Assembly (NCBI GenBank): GCA_016841265.1
Contig: JAENZL010000020.1
Span: 1-60,367, forward strand
Reading direction: 5' to 3'
Length of the DNA stretch: 60,367 nt
From: Methanobacteriota archaeon
GTDB taxonomy: Archaea > Halobacteriota > Methanosarcinia > Methanosarcinales > Methanosarcinaceae
The position numbers were made by a program, and so were the translations under genes. Below the pieces are notes generated by a model. It was given only the letters and a program-made list of their open reading frames with translations. It did not search any database and was not told the DNA's origin. Of this stretch, positions 44,695 through 53,972 are shown one piece after another. Every line of letters begins with the position of its first letter. Position 1 is the stretch's first letter.

Positions 44695-45486
44695 TTAGAG
44701 CCCGGTAATCTGTTTCGACATATCCCTGTAGTAACCGAAAAGTTCCTGTCCCCAGGCAAAGGCGCTTTCTTCAAAGCTTACCATTTCGTGGTTATAGTAT
44801 CTCCCGTCTTTGGAAACCAGGGAGATGGAAGTGAAACGGTCCGTTACAAGGCTGGAAGCAAGTTCGATTTTATGCTCGCAGACATAGAGGCTTGCATTTT
44901 CCATGCTTATGAAAGCTTCCACATCAGCCCTGTACTCCGAGACCAGTTTTTTGAATATGGGCCGGTCAAGGACAATTGAGACTTCGGAGCCTTTCCGGAC
45001 AAGGTCCAGATAAAGCCCCGGGTAGCCCGGGCGGAAAAAGGAAGATATTTCCATGATTGTTTGTGCCCTGTACAGGTTGTTCATAATCTCAGGAGGATAA
45101 TCGAAGATATGAGTCCTATCAGGCACGATTTCCCGGCATGACCCCAGCTCTCCGAGCCTTTCCCGGAGGTGCTGCGGAAGGGTGTACAGGTCCTGGCTTG
45201 CCCAGTATTCATGGTTCTCATCAAAAACCCGGAAGGTGGAAAGTAGAGGCTGCATCCTGGGGGCAATTAACTTTCCTTTGACTGAAAGTTCGTAGCGGTT
45301 CTCTTTCTGCACCAGAAGCCCGTCCTTTAGCAGGACCCGGATCTGGGCCATGATAGGGCTGGAACTGACGTCGAGTTCCTTCTTGATCTCGTCGATAGTT
45401 TTAGGCCCCTCCATCAGGAACATGAGAAGGTTCTTTCTTTTTTCCGAAAAGAAAATCGTATCAATCAACTGCAGGTCCATGGTCAT
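44695..45486 (-). CDS. FilR1/DUF1724 winged-helix regulator (Msr-type) near mtaCB
   Basis: 263 residues. An N-terminal winged helix (KRKNLLMFLMEGPKTIDEIKKELDVSSSPIMAQIRVLLKDGLL) is followed by a FilR1 (formerly DUF1724) domain with SSFFRPGYPGLYLDLVRKGSEVSIVL. This is the architecture of the Msr regulators that control methyltransferase genes in Methanosarcina acetivorans. I chose ATG 45486, 9 nt after GGAGG. With its paralog immediately upstream it forms a regulator pair beside mtaCB, divergent from it; control of mtaCB is inferred. No obvious redox-sensing cysteines beyond SLYVCEHKIEL. Confidence 0.87.
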   Translation of the reverse strand: MTMDLQLIDTIFFSEKRKNLLMFLMEGPKTIDEIKKELDVSSSPIMAQIRVLLKDGLLVQKENRYELSVKGKLIAPRMQPLLSTFRVFDENHEYWASQDLYTLPQHLRERLGELGSCREIVPDRTHIFDYPPEIMNNLYRAQTIMEISSFFRPGYPGLYLDLVRKGSEVSIVLDRPIFKKLVSEYRADVEAFISMENASLYVCEHKIELASSLVTDRFTSISLVSKDGRYYNHEMVSFEESAFAWGQELFGYYRDMSKQITGL

Positions 45487-45587
45487 TCGAATCAACCTCC
45501 GGAAATAGCATAGTGTATTTTGAAAAACCGGGAGTCAGGAGAGAGACAAAACTGTCTCCTGAGCCATTTTAGAAACTTTCGTACCCG

Positions 45588-46442
45588 TTACTGCAAACTG
45601 AACAGAGGAGATTCGGACAGGAAGTCGGTTCCGGAAGTGCAGGAAAACCGTTCCATTCCCCTTGAGTTCTCGATTAACCCGGAAAGGGATTTATAGAACT
45701 CAAAAAGTTCCCGGGTCCATTCAAGAGCCTGAGAGCCGGAACAGACCACATAATCGTGGTGGAACCTGCCGTTGCTGGCAAAGAGGGAGACCAGCGCCCC
45801 CTGGTCAGATACGATAAGTTCGGCAAGCTTAACCCCGTCATTACAGACGAAAAGTTCGGTATTGGGCATATCTGTAAATTTTTTAAGCTTCCGTTCATAA
45901 TTATGCAGGGTTTTTTCAAGTACCGACTCAGTTAAGATCAGGGAAACTTTTGCACCCTTCCTGCCGAGCTTGGAATAAATAGGCAGGAACTCGGGCCTGA
46001 AAAAAGAAGAGAAAACCATCAAATGACTTGAAGCCGAAATGAAATTTACGATTTCCGTTCGGGGTTCAAAAATCTGGCAGGGGTCAGGTTCGATCAGGCG
46101 GAAGTCTTTGAGGTCTCCGAGCCGGTCCTGCAGATATTGGGGAATTCCGCTAAGGTCGTGCTCCAGCCAGTAGTCGTTTCGCTCGAGCAGGGTCAGAACA
46201 TCGACAAGGGGTCGGACTTTCTTGACAACCTCTTCACCCAGGCCAGTCAATTCATAATACCCTTCCCTCTGAACCACAAGGCTGCTGTCTGTAAGCCTTT
46301 TGATCTGAGGCAAGATGGCTGTGGGAGAAACGTCAAGAATGGTTTTTATTTCTTCGATTGTTCTGGCTTTCTCTCCCAGGAGCAAAAGCAGGTCACTTCT
46401 TTTTCTGGAACGAAATACGACATCTAATAACTCAAATTGCAT
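45588..46442 (-). CDS. FilR1/DUF1724 winged-helix regulator (second Msr-type paralog)
   Basis: 284 residues, about one third identical in appearance to its neighbour, with the same plan: winged helix (RKRSDLLLLLGEKARTIEEIKTILDVSPTAILPQIKRLTDSSL) and FilR1 domain (SSFFRPEFLPIYSKLGRKGAKVSLILTESVLEK). ELFVCNDGVKLAELIVS parallels ELFVC/SLYVC in the other. Start at MQFELL (46442), although the frame is open to 46511. About 100 bp separate it from the downstream paralog, so they are likely one operon. Tandem Msr pairs are known to act jointly on mta operons. Confidence 0.87.
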   Translation of the reverse strand: MQFELLDVVFRSRKRSDLLLLLGEKARTIEEIKTILDVSPTAILPQIKRLTDSSLVVQREGYYELTGLGEEVVKKVRPLVDVLTLLERNDYWLEHDLSGIPQYLQDRLGDLKDFRLIEPDPCQIFEPRTEIVNFISASSHLMVFSSFFRPEFLPIYSKLGRKGAKVSLILTESVLEKTLHNYERKLKKFTDMPNTELFVCNDGVKLAELIVSDQGALVSLFASNGRFHHDYVVCSGSQALEWTRELFEFYKSLSGLIENSRGMERFSCTSGTDFLSESPLFSLQ

Positions 46443-46599
46443 AAAAACCACTTTGATTTCACGTTGTTTTTTAGGATTGGGGGTTTTCAGGGTAATAATA
46501 CGCTTCATCATCTGAGTGCCTTACTACACAGGATTTAGGGTCCTCCCGAAGGCAAACAGAAAATTCGGATGTCTCCCTCTCATGTATGACTAAAAGCAG

Positions 46600-47982
46600 G
46601 GAGTGTAGAAATTTATCACAGACAGGAATAATCCACATCACATTTATATAAAAAAATATGGATGAATAATTTAAGAAGCAAACTATCAGCAAAAATAAAA
46701 GAATAAAGAGAGAGGAAAACCCGGAAGATACAAGAGAAAAAAAGCATCAAGAGCCATAAAAAGACAATTAGAACAACGAAAACAGATACAATTAATATAT
46801 AATGTGTAGACAGAAATCTAAACAGGGAGATCAAAATTTTTAATTGGGTTTATTTCAGCAAATGGGTTAATGAAAACTGAAACTTTAAAATTTTTAAGGT
46901 AGCTGTTCTAAAAATTTTTTTCCAAAAAAGATCACAGAGCAGACTTATCCCCTGAAACAGGCACAGAGACCCTTTAGTGTTAGTATGAAATCATTTCAGA
47001 CCCGATCTCACCATACATCATATTTATCTTCTCCCTATTTATTTTTTATCATATATGCACCCATTTATCACTGCCCGGAAGAATTTAGAATTTCCACCAG
47101 ATTATCCCATTTTAGACTAATTTTGACCAGGTGTACCCAAGCATTCCCAGATAATACAAAATGTAATCAAGTGTCACTAATGTTGCGGACTTAGATTTGT
47201 AATGTTACAGACTTAGATATTATATATTCTATAGTCCCAAACGTAAATATTTACACTTACATTATAACCACGGAAGACATGGAAGACGCGGAAAGCACGA
47301 AAGGATTGTGCCCTATTTCCTTTATCCCATGTTTTCCAGGTTTTTTGTGGTAAAACTGTCGCTTGAGATTGGGGAAGGAATTTGAGTCCTTAATTACAAC
47401 CTGCACATTCTAATCTGCACCCATATCTGCACACTCTTCAGGCTTATATCTGCACATGCAGGGATACAAAATATATTTTATGAGTATCCCCCCACACAAT
47501 ACAAAGGTCTTCTCACATAGAGTTGAAAAGTAACCCATAAATTTTTGAGCATGGTGACCCGGAGCCATGCCCCCTGAATATAATGCCCCCGGAAGTCACA
47601 TACCCGGTTCAAAATTTTTAGACCCGTGTGTCTCCGTCGAAACCCGGAAAAAATTCCCGTCGTTTATGGTATATTTGATGATGCTACGTTATGCTGTGCA
47701 TTACATGTCCGGATATGGGCATGGAAGGTTCGAAAAAAGGAAAAAATCCGGAGCATCAAGTGGAGGAAAAGTCTTTCACAGGTATGTACAGCAGGAAGTC
47801 CTAAAATACACCTGTTTTTAACAGAAGTCTCTGTGGGCTTTCCAGGAGTACGCACCACAGAAAGGCACAAATGCCCCTACAGCTTAACGGAAACTCCCGG
47901 TGCCCGATGGGATCCGCACACCCCATTTACGGCTACGATAACGGGACCTTTTTTTGCTGAAATTAGAATGGAGGTTAAAAAT
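46600..47982 (+). promoter_or_regulatory. Long promoter and leader region of mtaCB
   Basis: About 1.5 kb between the divergent FilR1 gene and mtaC contain no convincing gene. TATA-like ATTATATATTC lies at about 47219-47229, immediately before a dispersed repeat at 47231-47398. If used, it would give a leader of over 700 nt; long leaders are known for mta operons. A GGAGGT ribosome site at 47970-47975 serves mtaC. Open frames at 47567-47870 cross this leader without coding character. Confidence 0.5.
47231..47398 (+). repeat. Dispersed repeat, copy 1 (mtaCB leader)
   Basis: About 168 bp that align with 53409-53574 over their whole length: CCCAAAC-AAATATT, ACACTTACATTATAACCA, GGAAGACA, GAAAGCAC, a TTTCC-rich middle and CACTTGAGAT-like/GGGGAAGGAATTTG at the end. 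Identity is roughly 75-80 percent by eye, with small indels. Confidence 0.85.
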
Positions 47983-48756
47983 ATGCTGGACTTTACAGAA
48001 GAAAGCTTAAAAAAAGTTTTAACCAGATACAATGTGGCTCTGGAAAAGGAAATGACTCCTGAAGAAGCCGCAGAAGAACTCTATCCGAAAGACGAACTCA
48101 TCTACCCAATCGCAAAAGCCATCTTTGAGGGTGAAGAAGACGACGTCGTAGAGGGACTCCAGGCAGCAATCGATGCAGGCAAGGAAGCAATCACTCTTAT
48201 TGACGATGCACTTATGGTCGGAATGGCTGTTGTCACCAAGCTCTACGACGACGGTGTCATCTTCCTCCCCAACGTTATGATGTCCGCCGACGCAATGCTC
48301 GATGGAATCGAATTCTGTAAGGAAAACTCCGACACTGCCCCTGAAACCAAGGGAACCGTTGTCTGCCACGTAGCAGAAGGTGACGTTCACGACATCGGAA
48401 AGAACATCGTAACCGCACTCCTCAGGGCAAACGGTTTCGACGTTGTTGACCTCGGAAGGGACTGCCCTGTTGACGAAGTCGTCGCAGCAGTGGAAGAGAA
48501 CAAGCCTATCATGGTCACCGGAACCGCACTCATGACCACCACCATGTACGCCTTCAAGGAAGTCAACGACAAGCTGGTCGAGAAAGGCCTCAATGTCCCA
48601 TTCGCATGTGGCGGCGGCGCAGTGAACCAGGACTTCGTTGCACAGTATGAACTCGGTGTTTACGGAGAAGAAGCCGCAGACGCACCCAAGATCGCTGATG
48701 CAATCATTGCAGGTTCCAACATTGCAGCATTAAGAGAAGCATTCCACAAGCACTAA
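47983..48756 (+). CDS. mtaC: Methanol corrinoid protein MtaC
   Basis: Carries the methyl group from methanol (via MtaB) to MtaA. 257 residues: N-terminal cap (LDFTEESLKKVLTRYNVALEKEMTPEEAAEEL...), then B12 domain with EGDVHDIGKNIV, His being the lower cobalt ligand, and GGGAVNQDF. ATG 47983 lies 7 nt after GGAGGT. The frame is open further upstream to 47626, but that part is leader and not MtaC-like. Codon use is strongly biased to GAC, AAG and CTC, as in very highly expressed genes. mtaB follows after 14 bp. Confidence 0.97.
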   Translation: MLDFTEESLKKVLTRYNVALEKEMTPEEAAEELYPKDELIYPIAKAIFEGEEDDVVEGLQAAIDAGKEAITLIDDALMVGMAVVTKLYDDGVIFLPNVMMSADAMLDGIEFCKENSDTAPETKGTVVCHVAEGDVHDIGKNIVTALLRANGFDVVDLGRDCPVDEVVAAVEENKPIMVTGTALMTTTMYAFKEVNDKLVEKGLNVPFACGGGAVNQDFVAQYELGVYGEEAADAPKIADAIIAGSNIAALREAFHKH

Positions 48757-48770
48757 TCGAGGCGAGATAG

Positions 48771-50156
48771 ATGGTAGCAAACAGATACACTTCAATGGCA
48801 TACGAAAGCGCAGATGAGATGAGCTTCGGAAAGACCAAGCACCCAGTAAAAACAGGTCTCGGCCTCGAGATCGGTGCTGGCTACACAATTCCTGAAGTTA
48901 ACTACGCCCCCAGACCTGAAGCCGGTGCATCCAAGGAAAAACTCATCAAGGAATATGAGAGGATCACCACCGACATCATGCAGAGAATGGTCCAGGTCGG
49001 TTTCCCCGCAGTTATCCTCGAAACCGAACACGTCCAGCAGATGTCCAACAACCCCGACTGGGGAGCAGAAGTCGCACACGCCCAGAAGACCATCATGGAA
49101 GAATACCATGATGAATACGGCATCAAGTGCGCACTGCGCCACACCATCGGTGACATCCGTGAAAACAGGGACTTCCTCCAGCTCAGAGGAGACAAGTACT
49201 CCGTGTTCATGGAAGCTTTCGAGAAGTGCGCAGAAAACGGAGCTGACCTGCTTTCCGTGGAAAGCATGGGTGGTAAGGAAGTCTTCGACTACGCAATCCT
49301 CAGGAACGATATCGCAGGTATGCTTTACGGCATCGGCTGTCTCGGCACCCTTGACATGGACATGATCTGGTCCGACATCGCAGCAGTTGCAAAGAAGACC
49401 GGCACCATTGCAGCAGGGGACACAGACTGTGCCCAGGCAAACACCGCAATGTTCATTGCAGGCGGACTGCTCGACAAGAACCTCGCCCACACCCTCGCAA
49501 TCATCGCAAGGGCAATTTCCGCACCCAGGTCCCTCGCTGCATACGAAAACGGCGCAGTGGGTCCCGGTAAGGACTGTGGTTACGAAAACGTCATCGTCAA
49601 GTCCATCACCGGCATGCCAATGGCTCAGGAAGGCAAGACCTCCACCTGCGCCCACTCCGATGTCATGGGTAACCTCATCATGCAGTGCTGTGACGTCTGG
49701 TCCAACGAATCCGTTGAGTACCACGGCGAATTCGGCGGTACAAGTGTCCAGTGCTGGGGAGAATCCCTTGCATACGACTGTGCCCTCATGAACACCGCAC
49801 TTGAGACAGGAAACGAAAAGGTCCTCAGGGACATGTTCATGCTCTCTGACAGGTACAGAGACCCCCAGGGGTATGTGCTTGCATACGACAACGCATACAA
49901 GGTCGGAGAAGCAATCGTCAAGGACGGCGACAACATCTACCTCAGGGCAAAGAACGCAGCAATCGAATGCTGCAACATTGTCGAAGAAGGTGTTGCAGGC
50001 AAGCTCGCAATCTCCAGGTTCGAAGCAGGCGCACTCAAGGACGCAAAAGCAGCCCTCGATGCCCTCCCTGACGACATGGACCAGTTCATGGACGACTGCC
50101 TTACCAAGTACCAGAGCGAAGTCAAAGTATTCCTGCCTGAGAACTACGGCTTCTAA
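48771..50156 (+). CDS. mtaB: Methanol:corrinoid methyltransferase MtaB
   Basis: Zinc enzyme that activates methanol and methylates Co(I)-MtaC. 461 residues, matching known MtaB. The zinc ligands established in Methanosarcina barkeri fall at the same numbers here: Glu164 (in SVESMGGKE), Cys220 (DTDCAQAN) and Cys269 (GKDCGYEN). No signal peptide. Cotranscribed with mtaC (14-bp gap) and probably controlled by the adjacent FilR1 regulators. A T-rich terminator follows. Strong highly-expressed codon bias. Confidence 0.98.
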   Translation: MVANRYTSMAYESADEMSFGKTKHPVKTGLGLEIGAGYTIPEVNYAPRPEAGASKEKLIKEYERITTDIMQRMVQVGFPAVILETEHVQQMSNNPDWGAEVAHAQKTIMEEYHDEYGIKCALRHTIGDIRENRDFLQLRGDKYSVFMEAFEKCAENGADLLSVESMGGKEVFDYAILRNDIAGMLYGIGCLGTLDMDMIWSDIAAVAKKTGTIAAGDTDCAQANTAMFIAGGLLDKNLAHTLAIIARAISAPRSLAAYENGAVGPGKDCGYENVIVKSITGMPMAQEGKTSTCAHSDVMGNLIMQCCDVWSNESVEYHGEFGGTSVQCWGESLAYDCALMNTALETGNEKVLRDMFMLSDRYRDPQGYVLAYDNAYKVGEAIVKDGDNIYLRAKNAAIECCNIVEEGVAGKLAISRFEAGALKDAKAALDALPDDMDQFMDDCLTKYQSEVKVFLPENYGF

Positions 50157-50165
50157 GCCTCAAGT

Positions 50166-50187
50166 TCTCTTTTTTTTCTTTTTTTTC
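50166..50187 (+). terminator. T-rich terminator of mtaCB
   Basis: Ten bases after the mtaB stop comes a pyrimidine run with T stretches of 8 bases each (CTCT-T8-C-T8). Archaeal termination is driven by such T tracts. Imperfect GATTCCGATTT-type repeats continue to about 50345. Confidence 0.7.
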
Positions 50188-50345
50188 GATTCCAATTTCA
50201 TCTCATTTCACCCCACTCTACTTTTCCTTCGATTTCGATTCCAACTTCAGCTCATTTTTACTTCGATTCCGATTCTGATTTTACTCCAATTTGACCCCTA
50301 CTTTGACTCCGATTTAATCCTCACTTTGACTCCGATTTAGTCTTC
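50187..50345. repeat. Pyrimidine-rich degenerate repeats after mtaB
   Basis: Repeated CTTCGATTCCGATT, TTTGACTCCGATTTA and TTCATCTCATTTCACC motifs of about 22 bp, degenerate, in the mtaB-glycosyltransferase gap. No gene. Confidence 0.6.
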
Positions 50346-50528
50346 AATTCCATTTCCCAACCCCACCCGATTTTGCCCAATTTCACTTCTCCAGATAATG
50401 CTGCCTATGAATTCCACGGGTTTTAATCGAAACCACCCCCAAAATAGATATTTTTAAACAACGAATCAGTAAGAAAGAATTAAAGCAGAGAGAAGCCATG
50501 GGTTGGAGAAGAGAAGGAGCTACACCGA

Positions 50529-51737
50529 ATGAAAATTTTGCTGTTAATGTGTGGGGAAGGGCTGGGACACACAAGCCGCTGCCTTGCCCTTGGAAAAGAG
50601 TTCCTGTCCGCAGGGCATAACGTGTACTTCGGGGCATACGGCTACTCAAAGGACCTGGTCGAAAAAACAGGATACATGGCATGCGAAATCCCCCCGGAAC
50701 TGACTCTTGTGGGAAAGGCAGGCACCCTGAACATGAGAAAGTCCATTGCAAAAACCCTCAAAAATTCCAGCCCGGGAGATGTAAGGAAAATTTTGAAATT
50801 GCTAAAAGAACTCGAGCCGGATGTCGTACTTTCCGACGGGTATTACCTGGGCATTCTTGCGGCAAAATACAGGAAAATCCCTGTTTACTTTATCGGGCAC
50901 CAGTTCAATATGGCAGAGTTTTTCCGGAATAAAGGACCCTTTGTAGGGCTGGCCGGAAAGCTTGTAAAAAGCTTTTATGCCCGCATCTTCAGAAGCGTGG
51001 ACGGGATCATAGTCCCGGACTACCCGCTCCCCTACTCGGTCAACCGGCGAAACTTTGTGCTCTCAAGGGACATCAATGACACAATCTTTTTCAGCGGCCC
51101 CCTGATCCGGTGGAAATACGGGGAAGTGGAGGCAAAAACGCTCCCTCACCCAAACATTCTCTCTACCATCGGGGCTTTCGGTTACCGGGCAGCAATATTC
51201 CGGAGCGTGCTCGAAGCCGCAAAACTGGATCCAGGCATCAACTATACCTTCATAACGGGCCCCGGGATCGACCCCTCCCAGTTCCCGGAAATCCCGGAGA
51301 ACGTCAAGTTGACAGGCTTCACGGAAAATCCCTTTCCCTATTATAAAGGTTCGGACCTCGTAATCACTGCAGGAGGACACGGGACCCTTCTGGAGAGCCT
51401 GGCTTTCGGGCTCCCGGTCCTATCTTTCCCGGATGAAAAACACAACGAACAGGAAAATAACGCCAGTACGATTGAAGAAATGGGCTGCGGGAAGCGTCTG
51501 AGTTACCTCACCCGCCCTGAGACCATCCTTGCCTGCATCCGGGAGCTACTAGAAGAAGAGCAATATGCCAGAAAGACCCGGCGAGCAAAGGAACTTGCCG
51601 AAACGCTGGACGGCCCGGCAGCCGTGAGAAGACTTCTCGAAAGAGAAGTGAGGGAAAAATGCCCTGAAAAATTAGAGAAAAAGCATCCTGAAAAAGCTAT
51701 TTTCCAGGCCCCAGCAAAGCAAGGAGAGATAATTTAA
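50529..51737 (+). CDS. MurG/UGT-like glycosyltransferase (GT-B fold)
   Basis: 402 residues. The N-terminal acceptor domain begins KILLLMCGEGLGHTSRCLALGKEF, with the glycine loop and His of GT28/UGT enzymes. The C-terminal donor domain has SDLVITAGGHGTLLESLAFGLPVLSFPDEKHNEQENN, the nucleotide-sugar signature (GGHGT...P...EQ). Archaeal relatives modify lipids or envelope glycans; donor and acceptor unknown. ATG 50529 after AAGGAG. The last 40 residues are charged and variable. Its stop overlaps that of the convergent HAD gene. Confidence 0.88.
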   Translation: MKILLLMCGEGLGHTSRCLALGKEFLSAGHNVYFGAYGYSKDLVEKTGYMACEIPPELTLVGKAGTLNMRKSIAKTLKNSSPGDVRKILKLLKELEPDVVLSDGYYLGILAAKYRKIPVYFIGHQFNMAEFFRNKGPFVGLAGKLVKSFYARIFRSVDGIIVPDYPLPYSVNRRNFVLSRDINDTIFFSGPLIRWKYGEVEAKTLPHPNILSTIGAFGYRAAIFRSVLEAAKLDPGINYTFITGPGIDPSQFPEIPENVKLTGFTENPFPYYKGSDLVITAGGHGTLLESLAFGLPVLSFPDEKHNEQENNASTIEEMGCGKRLSYLTRPETILACIRELLEEEQYARKTRRAKELAETLDGPAAVRRLLEREVREKCPEKLEKKHPEKAIFQAPAKQGEII

Positions 51738-52378
51738 GAAGGAGTTAGATTTTTCAGGTATCTCAAAAGAGCCGGGTGATTCTCGAGCACCAGGTCAGAG
51801 TGCTGCAGCTTTTCAGGTCCCAGCGTACTGGGAACAGCCACGCAGTAAAGTCCGGCAGCTTTTGCTGCCTCCACGCCCAGAGGAGCATTTTCGATAACAA
51901 TGCATTCTTCCTTTTCGAACCCCAGCATTTCGACCGCTTTCAGGTAAGGGTCCGGGGCAGGTTTCCCGTTCTCGACATCAATCCCGGCAACTGTAACCTC
52001 GAATATACCGGGGAAAAAGTGCTCTATCATCTTTTCAACTATCTTGCGGTCGGAGCCTGAGACCAGTGCCAGGGTAAAGTACTTACTCAGGTCCTGCAGC
52101 ATGTCAACAATGCCTTCAAAAGGTTTTATCCGTTCGAAATCAAGAATCATCCTTTTTTTCAGGGGGATTTCTTTCAGGTGATGGGGTTCAGGAATTCTCC
52201 CTTCCTTTTTAAAGATGGATCTGACAATCCCCCACCCGTTCGAGCCCTCAATCTCGTAAATGTCCTCCCTTTTAATGGTAATGCCCACATCCCGGAAGGC
52301 TGCGATCCAGGCGTCGGTGTGGAACTGCATGGAATCCACAAGGACGCCGTCAACATCAAAAATGATTGCTTTCAACAT
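51734..52378 (-). CDS. HAD-family phosphatase (beta-phosphoglucomutase-like)
   Basis: 214 residues. HAD motif I FDVDGVLVDSM (nucleophile Asp), the helical cap, motif II LVSGS, motif III Lys in GKPAPDPYLKA and motif IV ECIVIENAPLGVEAA. This is the subfamily I pattern of beta-phosphoglucomutase and phosphoglycolate phosphatases; substrate unknown. Start at MLKAII (52378); an earlier in-frame start at 52429 adds a non-conserved 17 residues. Convergent overlap of 4 bp with the glycosyltransferase. Confidence 0.88.
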   Translation of the reverse strand: MLKAIIFDVDGVLVDSMQFHTDAWIAAFRDVGITIKREDIYEIEGSNGWGIVRSIFKKEGRIPEPHHLKEIPLKKRMILDFERIKPFEGIVDMLQDLSKYFTLALVSGSDRKIVEKMIEHFFPGIFEVTVAGIDVENGKPAPDPYLKAVEMLGFEKEECIVIENAPLGVEAAKAAGLYCVAVPSTLGPEKLQHSDLVLENHPALLRYLKNLTPS

Positions 52379-52521
52379 CTGTCCCGGAAATTGTCGCGAT
52401 CTATAATAAAGGATTTGCGAAAATGCCAATTATAGAGATTATAGAGAGCTAAGGAGCCCTAGCTTCAGAACCTACTCGCCCCCGGAAAATCCCATAAATT
52501 CCCGGAAGCTCCTATCAAAAG

Positions 52522-52710
52522 TCATTTCAGGTACCTGTCGTACAGGTAGCCGCCCAGCCAGTAACCAAGTAGAGAGAAAAGCAGGGTCCCTGGCACGAAG
52601 ATAGGAGAATCGCCCCCTCTAAGGCGGAAAAACAGGTTGAAAATAAGCAGGTAAAGAATAAAAAATACGAGAAAACCAGCCAGTTCCACCTGGGTTTTTC
52701 CGATTTTCAG
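52522..52710 (-). CDS. Small two-helix membrane protein, apparent CTG start
   Basis: About 62 residues with two hydrophobic helices (LAGFLVFFILYLLIFNLFF and FVPGTLLFSLLGYWLGGYL) joined by RLRGGDSP. Family not recognised. The minus strand has AGGGGGGTGA, 5 nt, then CTG AAA ATC GGA. I take this CTG as start; the only alternatives are a GTG inside the ribosome site and a TTG at 52740, which has none. Confidence 0.65.
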   Translation of the reverse strand: MKIGKTQVELAGFLVFFILYLLIFNLFFRLRGGDSPIFVPGTLLFSLLGYWLGGYLYDRYLK

Positions 52711-52752
52711 ATAACTCACCCCCCTATACAGGTTCTGCAATTCAAGCTCTCG

Positions 52753-52832
52753 CTTTCAGTTCATATTCAGCTTTCAGTTCATATTCAGCTTTCAGTTCAT
52801 ATTCAGCTTTCAGTTCATATTCAGCTTTCAGC
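52753..52832 (-). repeat. 18-bp tandem repeat covering the msrB stop codon
   Basis: The unit CTTTCAGTTCATATTCAG starts at 52753, 52771, 52789 and 52807, with a partial copy at 52825. The msrB stop TGA (52821-52823) and the last Glu-Ser codons lie inside the final copies, so the repeat grew out of the gene end. Confidence 0.93.
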
Positions 52833-53240
52833 ATTTTCTTCTTTTGCCTCTTTGAAATCCAGTGATACGGAATTTATACAGTAGCGTTTCCCTGTAGGTT
52901 TCGGCCCGTCGTCAAAGACATGCCCCAGATGCCCCCCACAGCGAGAACAAACAACCTCAACCCTGTGCATGAAAGAGCTATTATCTTCCAGGAGCCGAAC
53001 CCGGTCGCTGGAAATAACGTCCAGGAAACTTGGCCAGCCGGTCCCGGACTCGAACTTGGTATCAGAGGAAAAAAGATCCTGGCCGCAGGCGGAACAGGTG
53101 TAAACCCCTTTATTCTTGTTATAGTACAGCTTTCCGGTAAAGGGCCTTTCAGTACCCTTTTTCCTCAGGACGTAATACTGCTCGGGAGTGAGAACTGTCT
53201 TCCACTCATCATCCGCTTTCTCAGTTGTTTCCTGTAACAC
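52821..53240 (-). CDS. msrB: Peptide-methionine (R)-S-oxide reductase MsrB
   Basis: Repairs oxidised methionine. 139 residues: [21 protein letters not shown], zinc knuckles CSACG and [15 protein letters not shown], and the catalytic Cys in [13 protein letters not shown]. Start is GTG 53240 (no nearby ATG). The C-terminal [10 protein letters not shown] is variable and leads into an 18-bp repeat. Not related to the Msr methyltransferase regulators despite the shared name. Confidence 0.96.
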   Translation of the reverse strand: MLQETTEKADDEWKTVLTPEQYYVLRKKGTERPFTGKLYYNKNKGVYTCSACGQDLFSSDTKFESGTGWPSFLDVISSDRVRLLEDNSSFMHRVEVVCSRCGGHLGHVFDDGPKPTGKRYCINSVSLDFKEAKEENAES

Positions 53241-53972
53241 TCAATGACCCCCATGATCTTGTTATTTCAAATAATATTCAGCTTAGATTATATGATTTCC
53301 TGATGTTCAGCTTAATAATATCCAATATTAATTATATTCAGCATTATATATAGATGGTAATCCCCCCATCCCCCTTCAGATTCAATCGTAATTAGATTCA
53401 ATGGAAATTATAATCCCAAACACAAATATTCACACTTACATTATAACCATGGAAGACACAGAAAGCACGGAAGGATTGTACCCCTATTTCCTATTTCCTT
53501 TATTCGGTATTTTCTGTATATTCTGTTGTTAAACTTTCACTTGAGATCGGGGAAGGAATTTGCATCCTTGACCATACATTCAGTTTAGTTATATTCGGTA
53601 TTCTATGTACTCGGCTTTTCTTATACCTGATTATCCAGGAAATTTCTATGTACTCTTATTCAGTTGAAAATTCGGATTTGTGGTATCCTTTCGCACCCTG
53701 CTATTTAAAGCTCAAAAGTCAAATAAGGTATAGATAAAAAATTCAAAGTAAACAGTGCTATGACTGTGTTCTCCTCTACCATGCCCGAAACTCCAATACC
53801 CGGAAATCCGGGGCATTGAAAGGGATCATTAAGAGGGATTACTAAGAGGGATTACTAAAAGAGACCGAGATCAAAAGAGACAAAACTGTAAGTGGAAAAG
53901 AAATGGGGCTGGAAAAGATGCTTGAAAAGGAAGGAAAGAAAGGAAAGAAAGAAATACAGGTTGGATAGGAGA
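53241..53972. other. Intergenic region with dispersed repeat, no gene recognised
   Basis: About 730 bp. It contains the dispersed repeat copy 2 (53409-53574), several TATATTCAGC/TTATATTCGG short repeats near 53270-53345 and 53580-53640, and AAGGAAAGAAAG repeats at 53930-53955 before the GIN-domain gene. Confidence 0.5.
53409..53574 (+). repeat. Dispersed repeat, copy 2
   Basis: Second copy of the element at 47231-47398, same orientation, 6.2 kb away, in the gap upstream of the GIN-domain gene. Ends are well matched, the central T-rich part less so. Confidence 0.85.

Noticed and set aside
47567-47982. N-terminal extension of mtaC or a small gene in the leader
   Set aside because: The extension has no MtaC similarity; the ATG at 47983 has a GGAGGT site at the right distance and matches the family start.
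48792-49724. 310-codon minus-strand frame opposite mtaB
   Set aside because: Product of the strong codon bias of mtaB; encodes a His/Cys/Val-rich chain with no recognisable domain.
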